A stretch of 36,772 nucleotides of DNA, taken from an uncultured Pelagibacteraceae bacterium. GTDB taxonomy: Bacteria > Pseudomonadota > Alphaproteobacteria > Pelagibacterales > Pelagibacteraceae. Each line of letters starts with the position of its first letter. Within the stretch, counting starts at the first letter, position 1. The notes under the pieces are model-generated. The model was not told the DNA's origin. It ran no database searches and saw nothing but the letters and a program-made list of their open reading frames with translations. Of the stretch, positions 7,325-16,199 are shown piece by piece. A program made the translations under genes and the position numbers. Location: NCBI GenBank assembly GCA_902522525.1, contig CABYVU010000011.1, positions 1 to 36,772 on the forward strand, given 5' to 3'.

Positions 7325-7779
7325 TGGATTTCATCAAAAAATAATTTTTTTTGTTTATATGTAAAAGGATATTCTTTTCCAATTGGTTGAAATTTCGTTT
7401 TAATAACCATTGAATTTTCTTTTCCAATTTTTATTTTCCAAGTGAGTTTTATATCACCGTTAAATAATCTTAGAGCTCCTAATTTCGAAAATCTCCATCC
7501 ATCTTCAGATATGACTTTGCCATCTTTATATCTTTTATAACTCTCACTATCGAAAATATATGTTACCTCTCCGTCAGTTCTCTCATCTTTAAGGGTAATT
7601 GCATAATTATTTAAAAATTCCGCTGTTTGATTTTTGTTTAGTCCTCTTTTTGAAATTGACTTTAAAAAATCTGTTGTTTTATCAACAGCTTCGTCAATTT
7701 TGGTCTCGCTATAAGAATAATTTGATAATAAAAACAGAAAAAAAAGCACAAAAAGGCTTTTTGATAATTTGTAAATCAT
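7321..7779 (-). CDS. Secreted hypothetical protein
   Basis: The 152-residue protein has a signal peptide with a phenylalanine/leucine-rich core and probable cleavage after SYS near residue 24. The mature part starts with a helical, charged segment (DKTTDFLKSISKRG) and continues with beta-rich sequence containing WRFSKLGALRLFNGDIKLTW. It is likely periplasmic or outer-membrane associated. No family is recognised. It is divergent from the TRAP transporter operon over a 112-base gap and is coupled downstream to the 60-residue membrane protein. Confidence 0.75.
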   Translation of the reverse strand: MIYKLSKSLFVLFFLFLLSNYSYSETKIDEAVDKTTDFLKSISKRGLNKNQTAEFLNNYAITLKDERTDGEVTYIFDSESYKRYKDGKVISEDGWRFSKLGALRLFNGDIKLTWKIKIGKENSMVIKTKFQPIGKEYPFTYKQKKLFFDEIQ

Positions 7780-7831
7780 AGTTTGAGTTAATATAACATT
7801 TAGACCTTATTATTCAAATTTATGTAATTTT

Positions 7832-7859
7832 ATTTTGATTGTTTTAATTGATTCAAAAT
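7832..7859 (+). promoter_or_regulatory. Imperfect palindrome upstream of the TRAP operon (candidate operator)
   Basis: ATTTTGATT (7832-7840) and ATTCAAAAT (7851-7859) are inverted repeats matching at 8 of 9 positions, with 10 bases between them. The left arm contains TTGATT, a plausible -35 box for the dctP promoter. The gap is the divergent control region for the TRAP genes and the secreted protein gene. No regulator is encoded nearby. Confidence 0.3.
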
Positions 7860-7891
7860 AATAAGATTATTTAAAAAAAGAGAGGGAAAAT

Positions 7892-8908
7892 ATGAATAAA
7901 ATTAAAATATTATCAAAAAGTTTAGTTAGCTTTTTCTTGGTTATTTCATTTGTAATTTCTTCAACTGCTGCTTTTGCTGAGATTATTGGACGTTTGTCTG
8001 TACATTGGAGTCCAAAACATCATAGCGCAAAGCATGCTCAAATTTTTGCAGATGAAGTAAATAAAAGAGCAAATGGAAAACTTAAAATAGAGGTATATCC
8101 ATCTAAACAACTTTTTGGAATTAGAGAAGTAATGGGTGCAGTAACTTCAGGAGCTGTTGAATTAGGAGGAATTGTTGGTGTTGTAAGTTTTCCACCAATT
8201 AATAAGAACTTTAATGTTGCCTCTTTTCCAGGGTTATTTAACTCTTGGGAACAACAAAGAGGTTTTTTCCAAAATTCTCCAAAAGGAAAAGAAATTTGGG
8301 GTGAATTAACAAAAAAAACAAATTCAACATTAGTCATGTACAACCCTGTTGGACCTGTAATGTCAATTTCAAGTGCGAGAGAATTGACAGGTATTGATGC
8401 TATGAAAGGTCTTAAAGCTAGAAGACTGCTTAAAAGTGAAGAACCTATGTGGGATGCTCTTGGAGCAAACCGTGTATCTTTAAAAACTGGTGAAGTATAT
8501 AATGCTTTACAATCTGGAATGATTGATACTATAAATAGTCCTCCAGGGAGCATAAAAGCATATAGTTGGTGGGAATTTTTAAAATACGCTCAAAAGCCGT
8601 ACCAATATTATGCTGATGCATACATCATGGCAAACTCTACTTGGTTTAATAGTTTACCTACGGACTTACAAAAAATAATTATGGATGTAGGAAAAGAAGT
8701 AGGAACTCTTTCAACAGATAGAATTATGGACCATGGTGAAACTGTTCTTAAAGAATTCCAAGACAGAGGTGGTGTTGTAACTACTCTTTCAGGAGCAGAA
8801 AAAGCTAAATTTGATAAGCTTATGAAAGATAAAGTTATGCCTGCTATGGCAAAAATGATTGATGCTAATGCTTTAAAAGCAGCACAAGAGTACGCGAAAA
8901 ATAATTAG
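7892..8908 (+). CDS. dctP: TRAP transporter substrate-binding protein (DctP type)
   Basis: The 338-residue protein has a Sec signal peptide ending in AAFA near residue 30 and is the periplasmic binding component of a tripartite ATP-independent transporter. The GLKARR segment near residue 170 holds the arginine that in this family clamps the carboxylate (or other acid group) of the ligand, and NALQSGMIDTINSP is the typical following loop. It starts the operon P-Q-M and has a GAGAGGG-rich leader just before the ATG. The ligand is not known. The organosulfonate genes about 2 kb downstream make a sulfonate a reasonable guess, but most family members bind carboxylates. Confidence 0.93.
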   Translation: MNKIKILSKSLVSFFLVISFVISSTAAFAEIIGRLSVHWSPKHHSAKHAQIFADEVNKRANGKLKIEVYPSKQLFGIREVMGAVTSGAVELGGIVGVVSFPPINKNFNVASFPGLFNSWEQQRGFFQNSPKGKEIWGELTKKTNSTLVMYNPVGPVMSISSARELTGIDAMKGLKARRLLKSEEPMWDALGANRVSLKTGEVYNALQSGMIDTINSPPGSIKAYSWWEFLKYAQKPYQYYADAYIMANSTWFNSLPTDLQKIIMDVGKEVGTLSTDRIMDHGETVLKEFQDRGGVVTTLSGAEKAKFDKLMKDKVMPAMAKMIDANALKAAQEYAKNN

Positions 8909-8935
8909 AATAAGTTATTTGCTTAATCTATTAAA

Positions 8936-9427
8936 ATGAAAGCGTTGCGAGCAGTTAATAGTTACTTGGCTTCAGCCTCTTTAGCTCTCGCAATGCTAAT
9001 TATTTTTATTATGGTTGCTGCATTATTTTTAAGTGCAGCCACTAGATTCATAACTGGTACTGGATTTGCTTGGTTTATAGAGTTACCGCCCGTTTTAGTT
9101 AGTTGGTTAGTTTTTCCACTTCTAGGTCCTTTGTTAAAAAAAGGACAACACATTAAAGTAGATTTTTTAACGCCCATGTTATCAAAAACAAATAAAGAAA
9201 TTTTATTTTTAATTGTAAATACAATTGCACTAATATCAGCTTGCATTTTCTTTAAAGCAGGTCTTGATGCAACAATAATGTATTTCAATTTAGGTCAAGT
9301 AATGGAAATTGAAATAAGTATACCTATTTGGTGGATGTTTTTAGCATTCCCCGTAGGTTTCATGATATTAGCTTTAACCTCCTTAGAGTTACTATTCGAC
9401 AACATTATAAATTTAATAAGAAATTAA
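8936..9427 (+). CDS. dctQ: TRAP transporter small membrane subunit (DctQ type)
   Basis: The 163-residue protein has four membrane helices (around 12-36, 48-66, 86-108 and 128-152), the standard topology of the small TRAP subunit, with GFAWFIELPPVLVSWLVFPLL carrying the conserved tryptophan-rich family signature after the first helix. It partners the large subunit encoded next; the two genes are directly adjacent, the stop at 9425-9427 touching the ATG at 9428. Located 27 bases downstream of the binding-protein gene in the same operon. Confidence 0.92.
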   Translation: MKALRAVNSYLASASLALAMLIIFIMVAALFLSAATRFITGTGFAWFIELPPVLVSWLVFPLLGPLLKKGQHIKVDFLTPMLSKTNKEILFLIVNTIALISACIFFKAGLDATIMYFNLGQVMEIEISIPIWWMFLAFPVGFMILALTSLELLFDNIINLIRN

Positions 9428-10693
9428 ATGTTTGTATTAGCATCTATTTTATCTTTGGTTGCTTTAATAATTTCTGTTCCTATTTTTTTAGTATTTGGAT
9501 TAGGTAGCTCTATAGCTGCTATTGGTGGTCTAAATCTTCCTTGGTCTGTTTTAATTCAAGTATCTTTTGGAGCTTTAACAAAGCATGTACTTATAGCAGT
9601 ACCATTATTTATTTTCAGTGGTATGGCGATGCTTAAAGGTGGTGCAGCACTTAGACTTGTAAGATTTGCAACAACTTTGGTTGGACATTGGCCAGGAGGT
9701 CTTGGTGTTGCAATGGTTATTGCGATGGGTTTCTTTGCAGCATTTTGTGGATCTATATTGGCTGCAATTACTGCAGTAGGTACAATCATGATGCCTAAAA
9801 TGATTGAACAAGGTTACCCTACTCCATTTGTTGTCGTACTAGCAGCATCAGCGGCTTTACTTGAAGCCTTAATACCTCCATCAAATGCAGCCATATTATT
9901 TAGTGCGCTTACTTACGTGCCAGTTTCAAAAACTTTTGCAGCTGGTGTAGTACCAGGAATTATACTTTTAATTTTAATGGTTCTATTAGTCCTATTTAAA
10001 TGTAGACACATAAGAGCAGATAAAAAGGCAACCCTTAAAGAGAGATTAAGTTCTTTTATTGCAGCCCTTCCAGCATTGATAACCCCAATAATTATTTTAG
10101 GTGGTATATACGCAGGTTTTTTAACACCATCAGAGTCTGCAGCAATTGCTGGAGTTTATGCAGTAACAATAGGATTTATAATTTATAGAGAATTAACTAT
10201 TTCATCTTTATTAAGTTGCCTGAGAGATACTGCAATCATTACTGCTGTGATATTTTCAATTATTGCTACAGCAACTTTTTTAAGTGTTGTGCTTACTTAC
10301 ACTCAAGCACCTCAGAAAATAATAACTTACTTCACAGATATGGGAGTTAGTGTGAATTTATTCTGGATTATGTTAGGAACAATATGTTTGATTTTAGGAA
10401 CATTTATAGAGATAGTTCCAGTATTTTATTTAACTGTTCCAATTTTTGCGGCTTTAACATTATCTTTTGATCAAAGTCTACTTCACTTATATGTGGTATT
10501 TGTCGCTTTTGCTGGTATTGGAATGATTACTCCACCTGTTTGTGTAGGAATATATACAGCGGCTGGTGTCATCAAGGAAAATCCTGCCAATGCCTTTAAA
10601 GAAGTTCCTTTGTTTACAATAGTTGGAATTATTTATGGAATATTAATGATTTTATTTCCTAAATTTTCTACTTGGTTGCCAAGTTTACTCTAA
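9428..10693 (+). CDS. dctM: TRAP transporter large permease (DctM type)
   Basis: The 421-residue protein is the ion-coupled transport subunit, with about 12 membrane segments and the family motifs FIFSGMAMLKGG, FFAAFCGSILAAITAVGTIMMP and SAALLEALIPPSNAAILF in the first half and EIVPVFYLTVPIF and GMITPPVCVGIY in the second half. These are the two inverted repeats that form the sodium and ligand sites. The length is normal. It closes the operon; its stop lies 17 bases from the convergent stop of the SHOCT protein gene, with no room for a terminator. Confidence 0.95.
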   Translation: MFVLASILSLVALIISVPIFLVFGLGSSIAAIGGLNLPWSVLIQVSFGALTKHVLIAVPLFIFSGMAMLKGGAALRLVRFATTLVGHWPGGLGVAMVIAMGFFAAFCGSILAAITAVGTIMMPKMIEQGYPTPFVVVLAASAALLEALIPPSNAAILFSALTYVPVSKTFAAGVVPGIILLILMVLLVLFKCRHIRADKKATLKERLSSFIAALPALITPIIILGGIYAGFLTPSESAAIAGVYAVTIGFIIYRELTISSLLSCLRDTAIITAVIFSIIATATFLSVVLTYTQAPQKIITYFTDMGVSVNLFWIMLGTICLILGTFIEIVPVFYLTVPIFAALTLSFDQSLLHLYVVFVAFAGIGMITPPVCVGIYTAAGVIKENPANAFKEVPLFTIVGIIYGILMILFPKFSTWLPSLL

Positions 10694-10710
10694 AATTCAG
10701 TATAATTTTT

Positions 10711-11619
10711 TTAGTTTAATATTTTCTTCTTAGCTTTTTCGAATTCTTCAGTATTTAAGATTCCAGATTTATATAATTCTATTAGTTTATTTAAATCATT
10801 AATAAGATCGGTCGAATTTTCATTTATAATTGAAGCATTTATGTCGCTAAAATCTAATTTAAAATCATTTGTAGCCTCAAGTTGATCTTCAAGAAAACTA
10901 TGTTCAATAGACATTTTTTTTGTCCACTCTTCAAAGAATTTTTTCTTTAATAAATAATTATTTATATGAGTTCTGTGGTACTCGCTACTTTCCTCTGTTT
11001 CAAATAATGTTTCTTTAGCACCATACGACTGTGGATTTATTTCCAAAGTCATACTAATAGCTTTATCTCTTTTGTTAGAATAATAAATACTCTGAAAACC
11101 CAACATTATTTTTGGTAAGTTTAGTGATTTATCCTTTACAAATTTTTTTAACCCTCCTGAAGAAGTGTCAGTTGGGTCATCAGGAAAATAGAGTTCTTTA
11201 TTTGGGTCAAAATGACGACTTATAAAACAATTTGAACTTGCTCCTTTAAATATAGCTTTCACATAAAAATATTCAGGTCTTAAATTACAACTATCATATT
11301 TATTGTTTTGCCATTCATTTCTAAGCTCGACACCAAGTGCTTGTCTCCATTTCCCACCACTTGTTACATAACAAGCAGTGAATACTCCATTAATTACTTT
11401 ATTTTGAGAATTTACGAATTTAACACAACTTAAACTAAAATTTTGTAAATTATCTGTTTCTTTTGAAAAATACATCCATTTACCTTTTGGAAGATTAATA
11501 TCTATACTCTTCCAAGTAATTTGGTTTGAGTAATTCTCATATTTTTTTAATTTTGTATTAGCTGCATTAACATCGGTCAAAAAAGCAAAAATCACCAAAA
11601 GATACAAAAATGACTTCAT
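10711..11619 (-). CDS. Secreted protein with C-terminal SHOCT motif
   Basis: The 302-residue protein has a signal peptide (cleavage near VNAA at 18-21). Most of the chain is unrecognised, with paired cysteines (SCVKFV, ACYVT, SCNLRP, NCFIS) that suggest disulfides in the periplasm and a beta-rich core. The last 30 residues (LNKLIELYKSGILNTEEFEKAKKKIL) match the short SHOCT helical motif, which typically mediates oligomerisation or membrane-proximal contacts. It is the third gene of a minus-strand set after the desaturase and the 63-residue membrane protein, one base downstream of the latter. Function unknown. Confidence 0.78.
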   Translation of the reverse strand: MKSFLYLLVIFAFLTDVNAANTKLKKYENYSNQITWKSIDINLPKGKWMYFSKETDNLQNFSLSCVKFVNSQNKVINGVFTACYVTSGGKWRQALGVELRNEWQNNKYDSCNLRPEYFYVKAIFKGASSNCFISRHFDPNKELYFPDDPTDTSSGGLKKFVKDKSLNLPKIMLGFQSIYYSNKRDKAISMTLEINPQSYGAKETLFETEESSEYHRTHINNYLLKKKFFEEWTKKMSIEHSFLEDQLEATNDFKLDFSDINASIINENSTDLINDLNKLIELYKSGILNTEEFEKAKKKILN

Positions 11620-11620
11620 C

Positions 11621-11812
11621 TTAATTTTTTATTTCTTTCTCACAAATTAATCTGGACTCTTCAGGCTTTAATTCTTTTTGTAGTTTACTTTTAGCAATTG
11701 TGCATGCAGATATAGATTTCTCAATACTGAATTCCTCATATTTTCCTACACTAAAATAAAGAAAAATTATTGCCGCTCCTAAAAATATCAATAATTTATA
11801 ATTTTTATACAT
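11621..11812 (-). CDS. Small membrane-anchored protein
   Basis: The 63-residue protein has one N-terminal membrane helix (about 6-22) and a charged exterior tail with two cysteines (SACTIAKS and RLICEKE) that could pair. It starts in a TAATG overlap with the desaturase stop (base 11812 is shared) and ends one base before the SHOCT-protein ATG, which argues strongly for a real gene in a three-gene operon. No family recognised. Confidence 0.65.
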   Translation of the reverse strand: MYKNYKLLIFLGAAIIFLYFSVGKYEEFSIEKSISACTIAKSKLQKELKPEESRLICEKEIKN

Positions 11813-12813
11813 TAAGAAATTTGTTGTCCTGGTAAGGAAATTTCTAAATGATATTCAGGCTCATCTCTTTGCTTTATTAATGCAGGTATTACCTCTTTAT
11901 AAGTATTAAATAATCCTTTTTTAATCTCAGGTAATTGATCTTTTAAATGAGAATGTAATTTTTCTAAATTATAAGCTGGAACTGTTGGAAACATGTGATG
12001 CACACAATGATACTCCATTTTCCAATATAGAAAGCTTAGAATCGGATTCAATTTCATATCCCTTGCTGATAATCTATGATCTTTTACATCTCTAGCTAAA
12101 CCAGCGTGCTGTGTAAAAGCAACAAATTTGTGTAATCCTTTTCCGTAATAATGAGGCAACAAAAGATATAACACTGGTAACCACGAAGATGTAAGTAAAG
12201 ACCAAATAATGATAGATAACCAAATACCAACATAAATTCTTGATATCATAATAGCTCTTGGTCTTGCATTTTCTGGGATACTATCAATCATAACTTTAGT
12301 TTGTATACCAAAAGCATGTTTTATAACTTCAAAAGCAATACTTTTTTTAAAAAATAACAATTCACCAAAAGGAATTAGGTTCATTAATAATTTTTTTGGG
12401 GTATCTTTTAAATTGTTGTCATACTCAATTTCATGATCATAAGGATCTTTTGTTGAATAAGTATTTCCATGATGAACAAAATGAGTAAATCTCCATCTAG
12501 TTGGCTCAAAGTATGCCATAAAACTCGCTAAATAATAAAAAAATTCATTAAAAGCTTTTGTCTTAAATGCAGTTTTATGTCCTGTCTCATGCCATATTGG
12601 GTTGCAAAAACAATAAATGTTTCCATAAACATAAAACCAAAATACTGACCACCATGTACCCCAAGTATAATAAGCAAATAAACCTGTTATTATTAAAAAA
12701 CAAAAATAAATACCTACATGGAGCATTCCTTTTAGGTCAGATTTTTTTGAGAGTTTTCTTAAAACTTCTTTGTCAATTTTTGGTCTAAACCATTTATCTA
12801 ATTCTACATCCAT
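11812..12813 (-). CDS. Membrane fatty acid desaturase (type 1 family)
   Basis: The 333-residue protein carries the three histidine clusters of integral-membrane di-iron desaturases and hydroxylases: HETGH at 75-79, HFVHH at 111-115 and HCVHH at 269-273, plus an extra QH pair at 235-236. Hydrophobic segments at about 32-50, 52-70, 92-102, 192-208 and 210-222 give the usual membrane-embedded arrangement. It should introduce a double bond (or hydroxyl) into acyl chains with electrons from a ferredoxin- or rubredoxin-like partner that is not encoded here. The regiospecificity cannot be read. Family relatives act on fatty acids, carotenoids or alkanes. It heads a small operon with two envelope proteins of unknown function. 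Confidence 0.88.
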   Translation of the reverse strand: MDVELDKWFRPKIDKEVLRKLSKKSDLKGMLHVGIYFCFLIITGLFAYYTWGTWWSVFWFYVYGNIYCFCNPIWHETGHKTAFKTKAFNEFFYYLASFMAYFEPTRWRFTHFVHHGNTYSTKDPYDHEIEYDNNLKDTPKKLLMNLIPFGELLFFKKSIAFEVIKHAFGIQTKVMIDSIPENARPRAIMISRIYVGIWLSIIIWSLLTSSWLPVLYLLLPHYYGKGLHKFVAFTQHAGLARDVKDHRLSARDMKLNPILSFLYWKMEYHCVHHMFPTVPAYNLEKLHSHLKDQLPEIKKGLFNTYKEVIPALIKQRDEPEYHLEISLPGQQIS

Positions 12814-12865
12814 AAGTATGATTCAATATTATATAAGTTTATTTACCTATGGAATATATTTATTA

Positions 12866-14650
12866 TTAACTAGCTAGTGATTTTTGAGGCTTCATATCAG
12901 ATTTTTCGATGCCAGCTACTTTAACAGGTTTTTTCATTGCATCTCTTCTAAAAGGCTCTCCTAATTCTTGATTTAAAATTACTTCAATAAATGTTGTAAT
13001 CCCTTGCTTTTGATCTTCACAAGATTGTTTAATAGCTTTTGTAGTTTCTTCCATTGTTTTTACTGTTACACCTTTTAGACCACAAGCGTTTGCAACTTTT
13101 GCATAGCTTAATTCTGGGTCTAATTCAGTACCTACAAAATTATCATCAAACCATAATATTGAATTTCTTTTTTCTGCACCCCATTGATAATTTCTAAATA
13201 TAACCATTGTGATTGCTGGCCATTCTTCTCTAGCACAAGAACTCATTTCGTTCATACTAATTCCGAAAGCTCCATCACCAGCAAAACCAATTACTGGAGT
13301 ATCTGGACATCCAATTTTCGCTCCTAAAATTGATGGAAATCCATATCCACATGGTCCAAATAAACCTGGCGCTAAATATTTTCTTGGTTTTTCAAATGTT
13401 GGATAAGCATTACCTATTGCACAATTATTTCCTATATCGCTTGATATAATAACATCTTCAGGCATCCCCGCTTGTATTGCTCTCCAAGCTTGCCTTGGTG
13501 ACATTCTGTCTGCATCTCTTTCTCTTGCTTCTTTGTTCCAAACCGTTCCTGGATCATCATCTTCATGATCTAAACTTGTTAAGGTTTGTAACCAAGCAGA
13601 TTTTGTTTGGTGAATTAAATTTTTTCTATCTCCTCTACCATTGTCTCCAGCGGTAGGTGATAATTTTTCTAAAATTTGTTGTGATACCATTTTTGCGTCT
13701 CCACAAATTCCAACTGTTACTTTCTTTGTAAGACCAATTCTATCTGGGTTCATATCTACTTGAATTATTTTTGCATTTTTTGGCCAGTAATCAATTCCAT
13801 AACCAGGCAATGTAGAAAATGGATTAAGTCTTGTTCCTAATGCTAAAACAACATCCGCTTTAGAAATTAATTCCATTCCAGCTTTCGAACCATTATATCC
13901 TAACGGTCCAACTGCTAGTGGATGACTACCAGGAAAACTATCATTATGTTGATATCCATTACAAACTGGTGCATCTAATTTTTCTGCTAATTTTTTACAA
14001 TCCTCTATAGCGTCACCTATTACAACACCTGCTCCAGATAAAATAACTGGGAATTTTGCATCTGATAATAGTTTTGCAGCTTTATCTACTGCCTCTTTTC
14101 CTCCCCCTTGTCTTTCAAATCTAACAATTGGTGGTAATTCTATATCAATAACTTGTGTCCAATAGTCTCTAGGCACATTTATTTGTGCTGGAGCTGATCC
14201 TCTAAAAGCTTTTTCAATTACCCTGTTTAATACCTCAGCCATTCTTGATGGATCTCTTACTTCTTCTTGATAGCAAACCATATCTTTGAATAAATTCATT
14301 TGTTCAACTTCTTGAAAACCACCTTGGCCCATAGTTTTGTTAGCTGCTTGTGGTGTAACTAAAAGCAATGGAGTATGGTTCCAATAAGCTGTTTTAATTG
14401 GGGTAACTAATCCAGTTATACCTGGCCCATTTTGAGCAATAACCATTGACATTTTACCAGTAGCTCGCGTGTACCCATCTGCGATTAAACCACCATTAGT
14501 TTCATGTGCTACATCCCAAAAAGTAATTCCTGCTTTGGGAAACAAATCAGATATTGCCATAAAAGCTGAACCTATAATTCCAAACGAGTGTTCAATTCCA
14601 TGCATTTGAAGAACTTTTATAAATGCTTCTTCAGTTGTCATTTTAGTCAT
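12866..14650 (-). CDS. xsc: Sulfoacetaldehyde acetyltransferase
   Basis: Xsc is a thiamin-diphosphate enzyme that converts sulfoacetaldehyde and phosphate to acetyl phosphate and sulfite, the key desulfonation step for taurine, isethionate and related C2 sulfonates. The 594-residue length is right. The protein has the catalytic Glu50 in AHETNGG, a QVDMN central domain, the GDGAFG cofactor-binding motif in the C-terminal domain, and long stretches (TPLLLVTPQAANKTMGQGG) that are characteristic of Xsc rather than acetolactate synthase. It is divergent from suyAB across 91 bases. Its own product sulfite can be handled by AprMBA or the TauE-like exporter in the same island. The acetyl phosphate would need phosphotransacetylase, which is not in the window. 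Confidence 0.95.
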   Translation of the reverse strand: MTKMTTEEAFIKVLQMHGIEHSFGIIGSAFMAISDLFPKAGITFWDVAHETNGGLIADGYTRATGKMSMVIAQNGPGITGLVTPIKTAYWNHTPLLLVTPQAANKTMGQGGFQEVEQMNLFKDMVCYQEEVRDPSRMAEVLNRVIEKAFRGSAPAQINVPRDYWTQVIDIELPPIVRFERQGGGKEAVDKAAKLLSDAKFPVILSGAGVVIGDAIEDCKKLAEKLDAPVCNGYQHNDSFPGSHPLAVGPLGYNGSKAGMELISKADVVLALGTRLNPFSTLPGYGIDYWPKNAKIIQVDMNPDRIGLTKKVTVGICGDAKMVSQQILEKLSPTAGDNGRGDRKNLIHQTKSAWLQTLTSLDHEDDDPGTVWNKEARERDADRMSPRQAWRAIQAGMPEDVIISSDIGNNCAIGNAYPTFEKPRKYLAPGLFGPCGYGFPSILGAKIGCPDTPVIGFAGDGAFGISMNEMSSCAREEWPAITMVIFRNYQWGAEKRNSILWFDDNFVGTELDPELSYAKVANACGLKGVTVKTMEETTKAIKQSCEDQKQGITTFIEVILNQELGEPFRRDAMKKPVKVAGIEKSDMKPQKSLAS

Positions 14651-14680
14651 AGTTCAGCCTTTCTTAATTCTTTTTTTTAT

Positions 14681-14708
14681 TTGTTAAAGTGATCGATTAA
14701 TATATAAG
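14681..14708 (+). promoter_or_regulatory. Candidate suyAB promoter
   Basis: TTGTTA (14681-14686) and TATAAG (14703-14708) are 16 bases apart in the 91-base gap between the divergent xsc and suyA genes. The predicted start is near 14715, giving a leader of about 27 bases. The gap is the only control region for both sulfonate-cleaving enzymes, so the two are likely co-regulated. Confidence 0.4.
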
Positions 14709-14741
14709 ATTGTTCAAATTTCAAATAAAGAAATCGTCACA

Positions 14742-15029
14742 ATGTCTAATACAGATATAATAATTCACGATGAAAAAGACAATGTAGGTGTTGTTGTTAT
14801 TGAAAAAATAACACCAAATCAAGACTGTAATTGCTGGATAATGGAGAATGACAAGTCTGTATCAATTCAATCAAAAGACGAAATACCTTTGGGTCATAAA
14901 ATTGCAATGATAGATTTTAATGAAGGTGATACAATTTTAAAATATGGTCATGATATTGGAAAAGTAGTTAAAAATATTAAAAAAGGTGAGCATGTTCATG
15001 TTCATAATGTAAAAACAAAAAAATGGTAA
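14742..15029 (+). CDS. suyA: (2R)-sulfolactate sulfo-lyase, small subunit
   Basis: The 95-residue protein is a stand-alone SAF domain of the UxaA N-terminal type (altronate/galactarate dehydratase family), with IPLGHKIAMIDFNEGD and the terminal VHVHNV. Together with SuyB it forms the iron-dependent lyase that splits sulfolactate into pyruvate and sulfite. The gene is followed after three bases by suyB. In isolation it could be the small subunit of an altronate dehydratase, but the adjacent xsc and apr genes favour sulfolactate. Confidence 0.88.
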   Translation: MSNTDIIIHDEKDNVGVVVIEKITPNQDCNCWIMENDKSVSIQSKDEIPLGHKIAMIDFNEGDTILKYGHDIGKVVKNIKKGEHVHVHNVKTKKW

Positions 15030-15032
15030 TAT

Positions 15033-16199
15033 ATGGAAATTCCAAAAAGTTTTTTAGGATATAAAAGAGAAAACGGAAGAGCGGGAACACGTAATCACGT
15101 AATAATACTTCCTGTCGATGATATTTCAAATGCATGTGCTGAAGCAGTAGCAAATAATATTAAAGGCACTATTGCTTTACCTCACTCTTATGGGCGATTA
15201 CAATTTGGTGCTGACTTAGAACTTCACTTCAGAACAATGATCGGAACAGGAAAGAATCCAAATGTAGCAGCAGTAATTGTTATAGGTATTGAGCCTAAAT
15301 GGACAAAAAGAATTGTTGATGCGATTGCTACTACTGGAAAACCAGTTGAAGGTTTTAGTATAGAAGGTGTGGGTGATATTGATACAATTGCAAAAGTATC
15401 AAAAAAAGCACAAGAATTTTCAATGTGGTCATCTGAGAAACAAAGAGAGGAATGTCCAATGAGCGATTTATGGATTTCAGTTAAATGTGGTGAATCTGAT
15501 ACGACATCTGGATTAGCTTCTAATCCAACGGTTGGTAACCTAATGGATAAATTAGAGCCACTAGGTGTTCATTTATGTTTTGGAGAAACTTCTGAACTAA
15601 CAGGTGCTGAGACAGTTTGTGAGAAAAGAGGAAAAACACCTGAGGCACAAGCAAAATTCAAAAAAACCTGGAACGATTACAATGACTTTATTCTTAGAGA
15701 AGCAACAGATGATCTATCGGAAAGTCAACCAACTGCAGGGAATATAGCTGGTGGATTGACAACTATTGAAGAAAAAGCTTTTGGAAACTTTCAAAAGATT
15801 GGTGGATGTAAATTTATAGATGTTTTAGAACCTGCAGAAGAACCAACAAAAGGAGCTGGTTTATACTTTATGGACACATCATCAGCTGCTGCTGAATGCG
15901 TTACTTTGCAGGCAGCAGGTGGTTTTAATATTCATTTATTCCCAACTGGACAAGGTAATATAATTGGAAACCCCATAGAACCAGTGATTAAATTAACTGC
16001 TAATCCACTCACAGCAAAAACTATGAGTGAACACATTGATGTAGATGTATCAAAAATTCTATCTAGAGAGATGAATTTAAATCAAGCAGGAGATGAGTTA
16101 ATTAAATCAACCTTAAGAGTTGCAAATGGAAGATTAACTTGTGCAGAAGCTTTAGGTCATAAAGAGTTTGTTATGACTAAATTGTATAGAAGCGCCTAG
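15033..16199 (+). CDS. suyB: (2R)-sulfolactate sulfo-lyase, large subunit
   Basis: The 388-residue protein belongs to the UxaA C-terminal family: it opens with [16 protein letters not shown] and contains [12 protein letters not shown] and [13 protein letters not shown], where conserved cysteines serve as metal ligands in the family. SuyAB removes sulfite from (2R)-sulfolactate to give pyruvate, an elimination chemically like the dehydration by altronate dehydratase. The substrate call rests on its split two-gene form with SuyA, divergence from xsc, and the sulfite-handling genes downstream. The stop codon (16197-16199) abuts the stop of the convergent tauE-like gene with no base between. Confidence 0.88.
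   Translation: MEIPKSFLGYKRENGRAGTRNHVIILPVDDISNACAEAVANNIKGTIALPHSYGRLQFGADLELHFRTMIGTGKNPNVAAVIVIGIEPKWTKRIVDAIATTGKPVEGFSIEGVGDIDTIAKVSKKAQEFSMWSSEKQREECPMSDLWISVKCGESDTTSGLASNPTVGNLMDKLEPLGVHLCFGETSELTGAETVCEKRGKTPEAQAKFKKTWNDYNDFILREATDDLSESQPTAGNIAGGLTTIEEKAFGNFQKIGGCKFIDVLEPAEEPTKGAGLYFMDTSSAAAECVTLQAAGGFNIHLFPTGQGNIIGNPIEPVIKLTANPLTAKTMSEHIDVDVSKILSREMNLNQAGDELIKSTLRVANGRLTCAEALGHKEFVMTKLYRSA

Noticed and set aside
8038..8553. 171-codon open frame on the minus strand inside dctP
   Set aside because: It is fully antisense to a well-supported TRAP binding-protein gene, is rich in Ser/Pro/Leu as expected from reversed coding sequence, and has no domain or leader.
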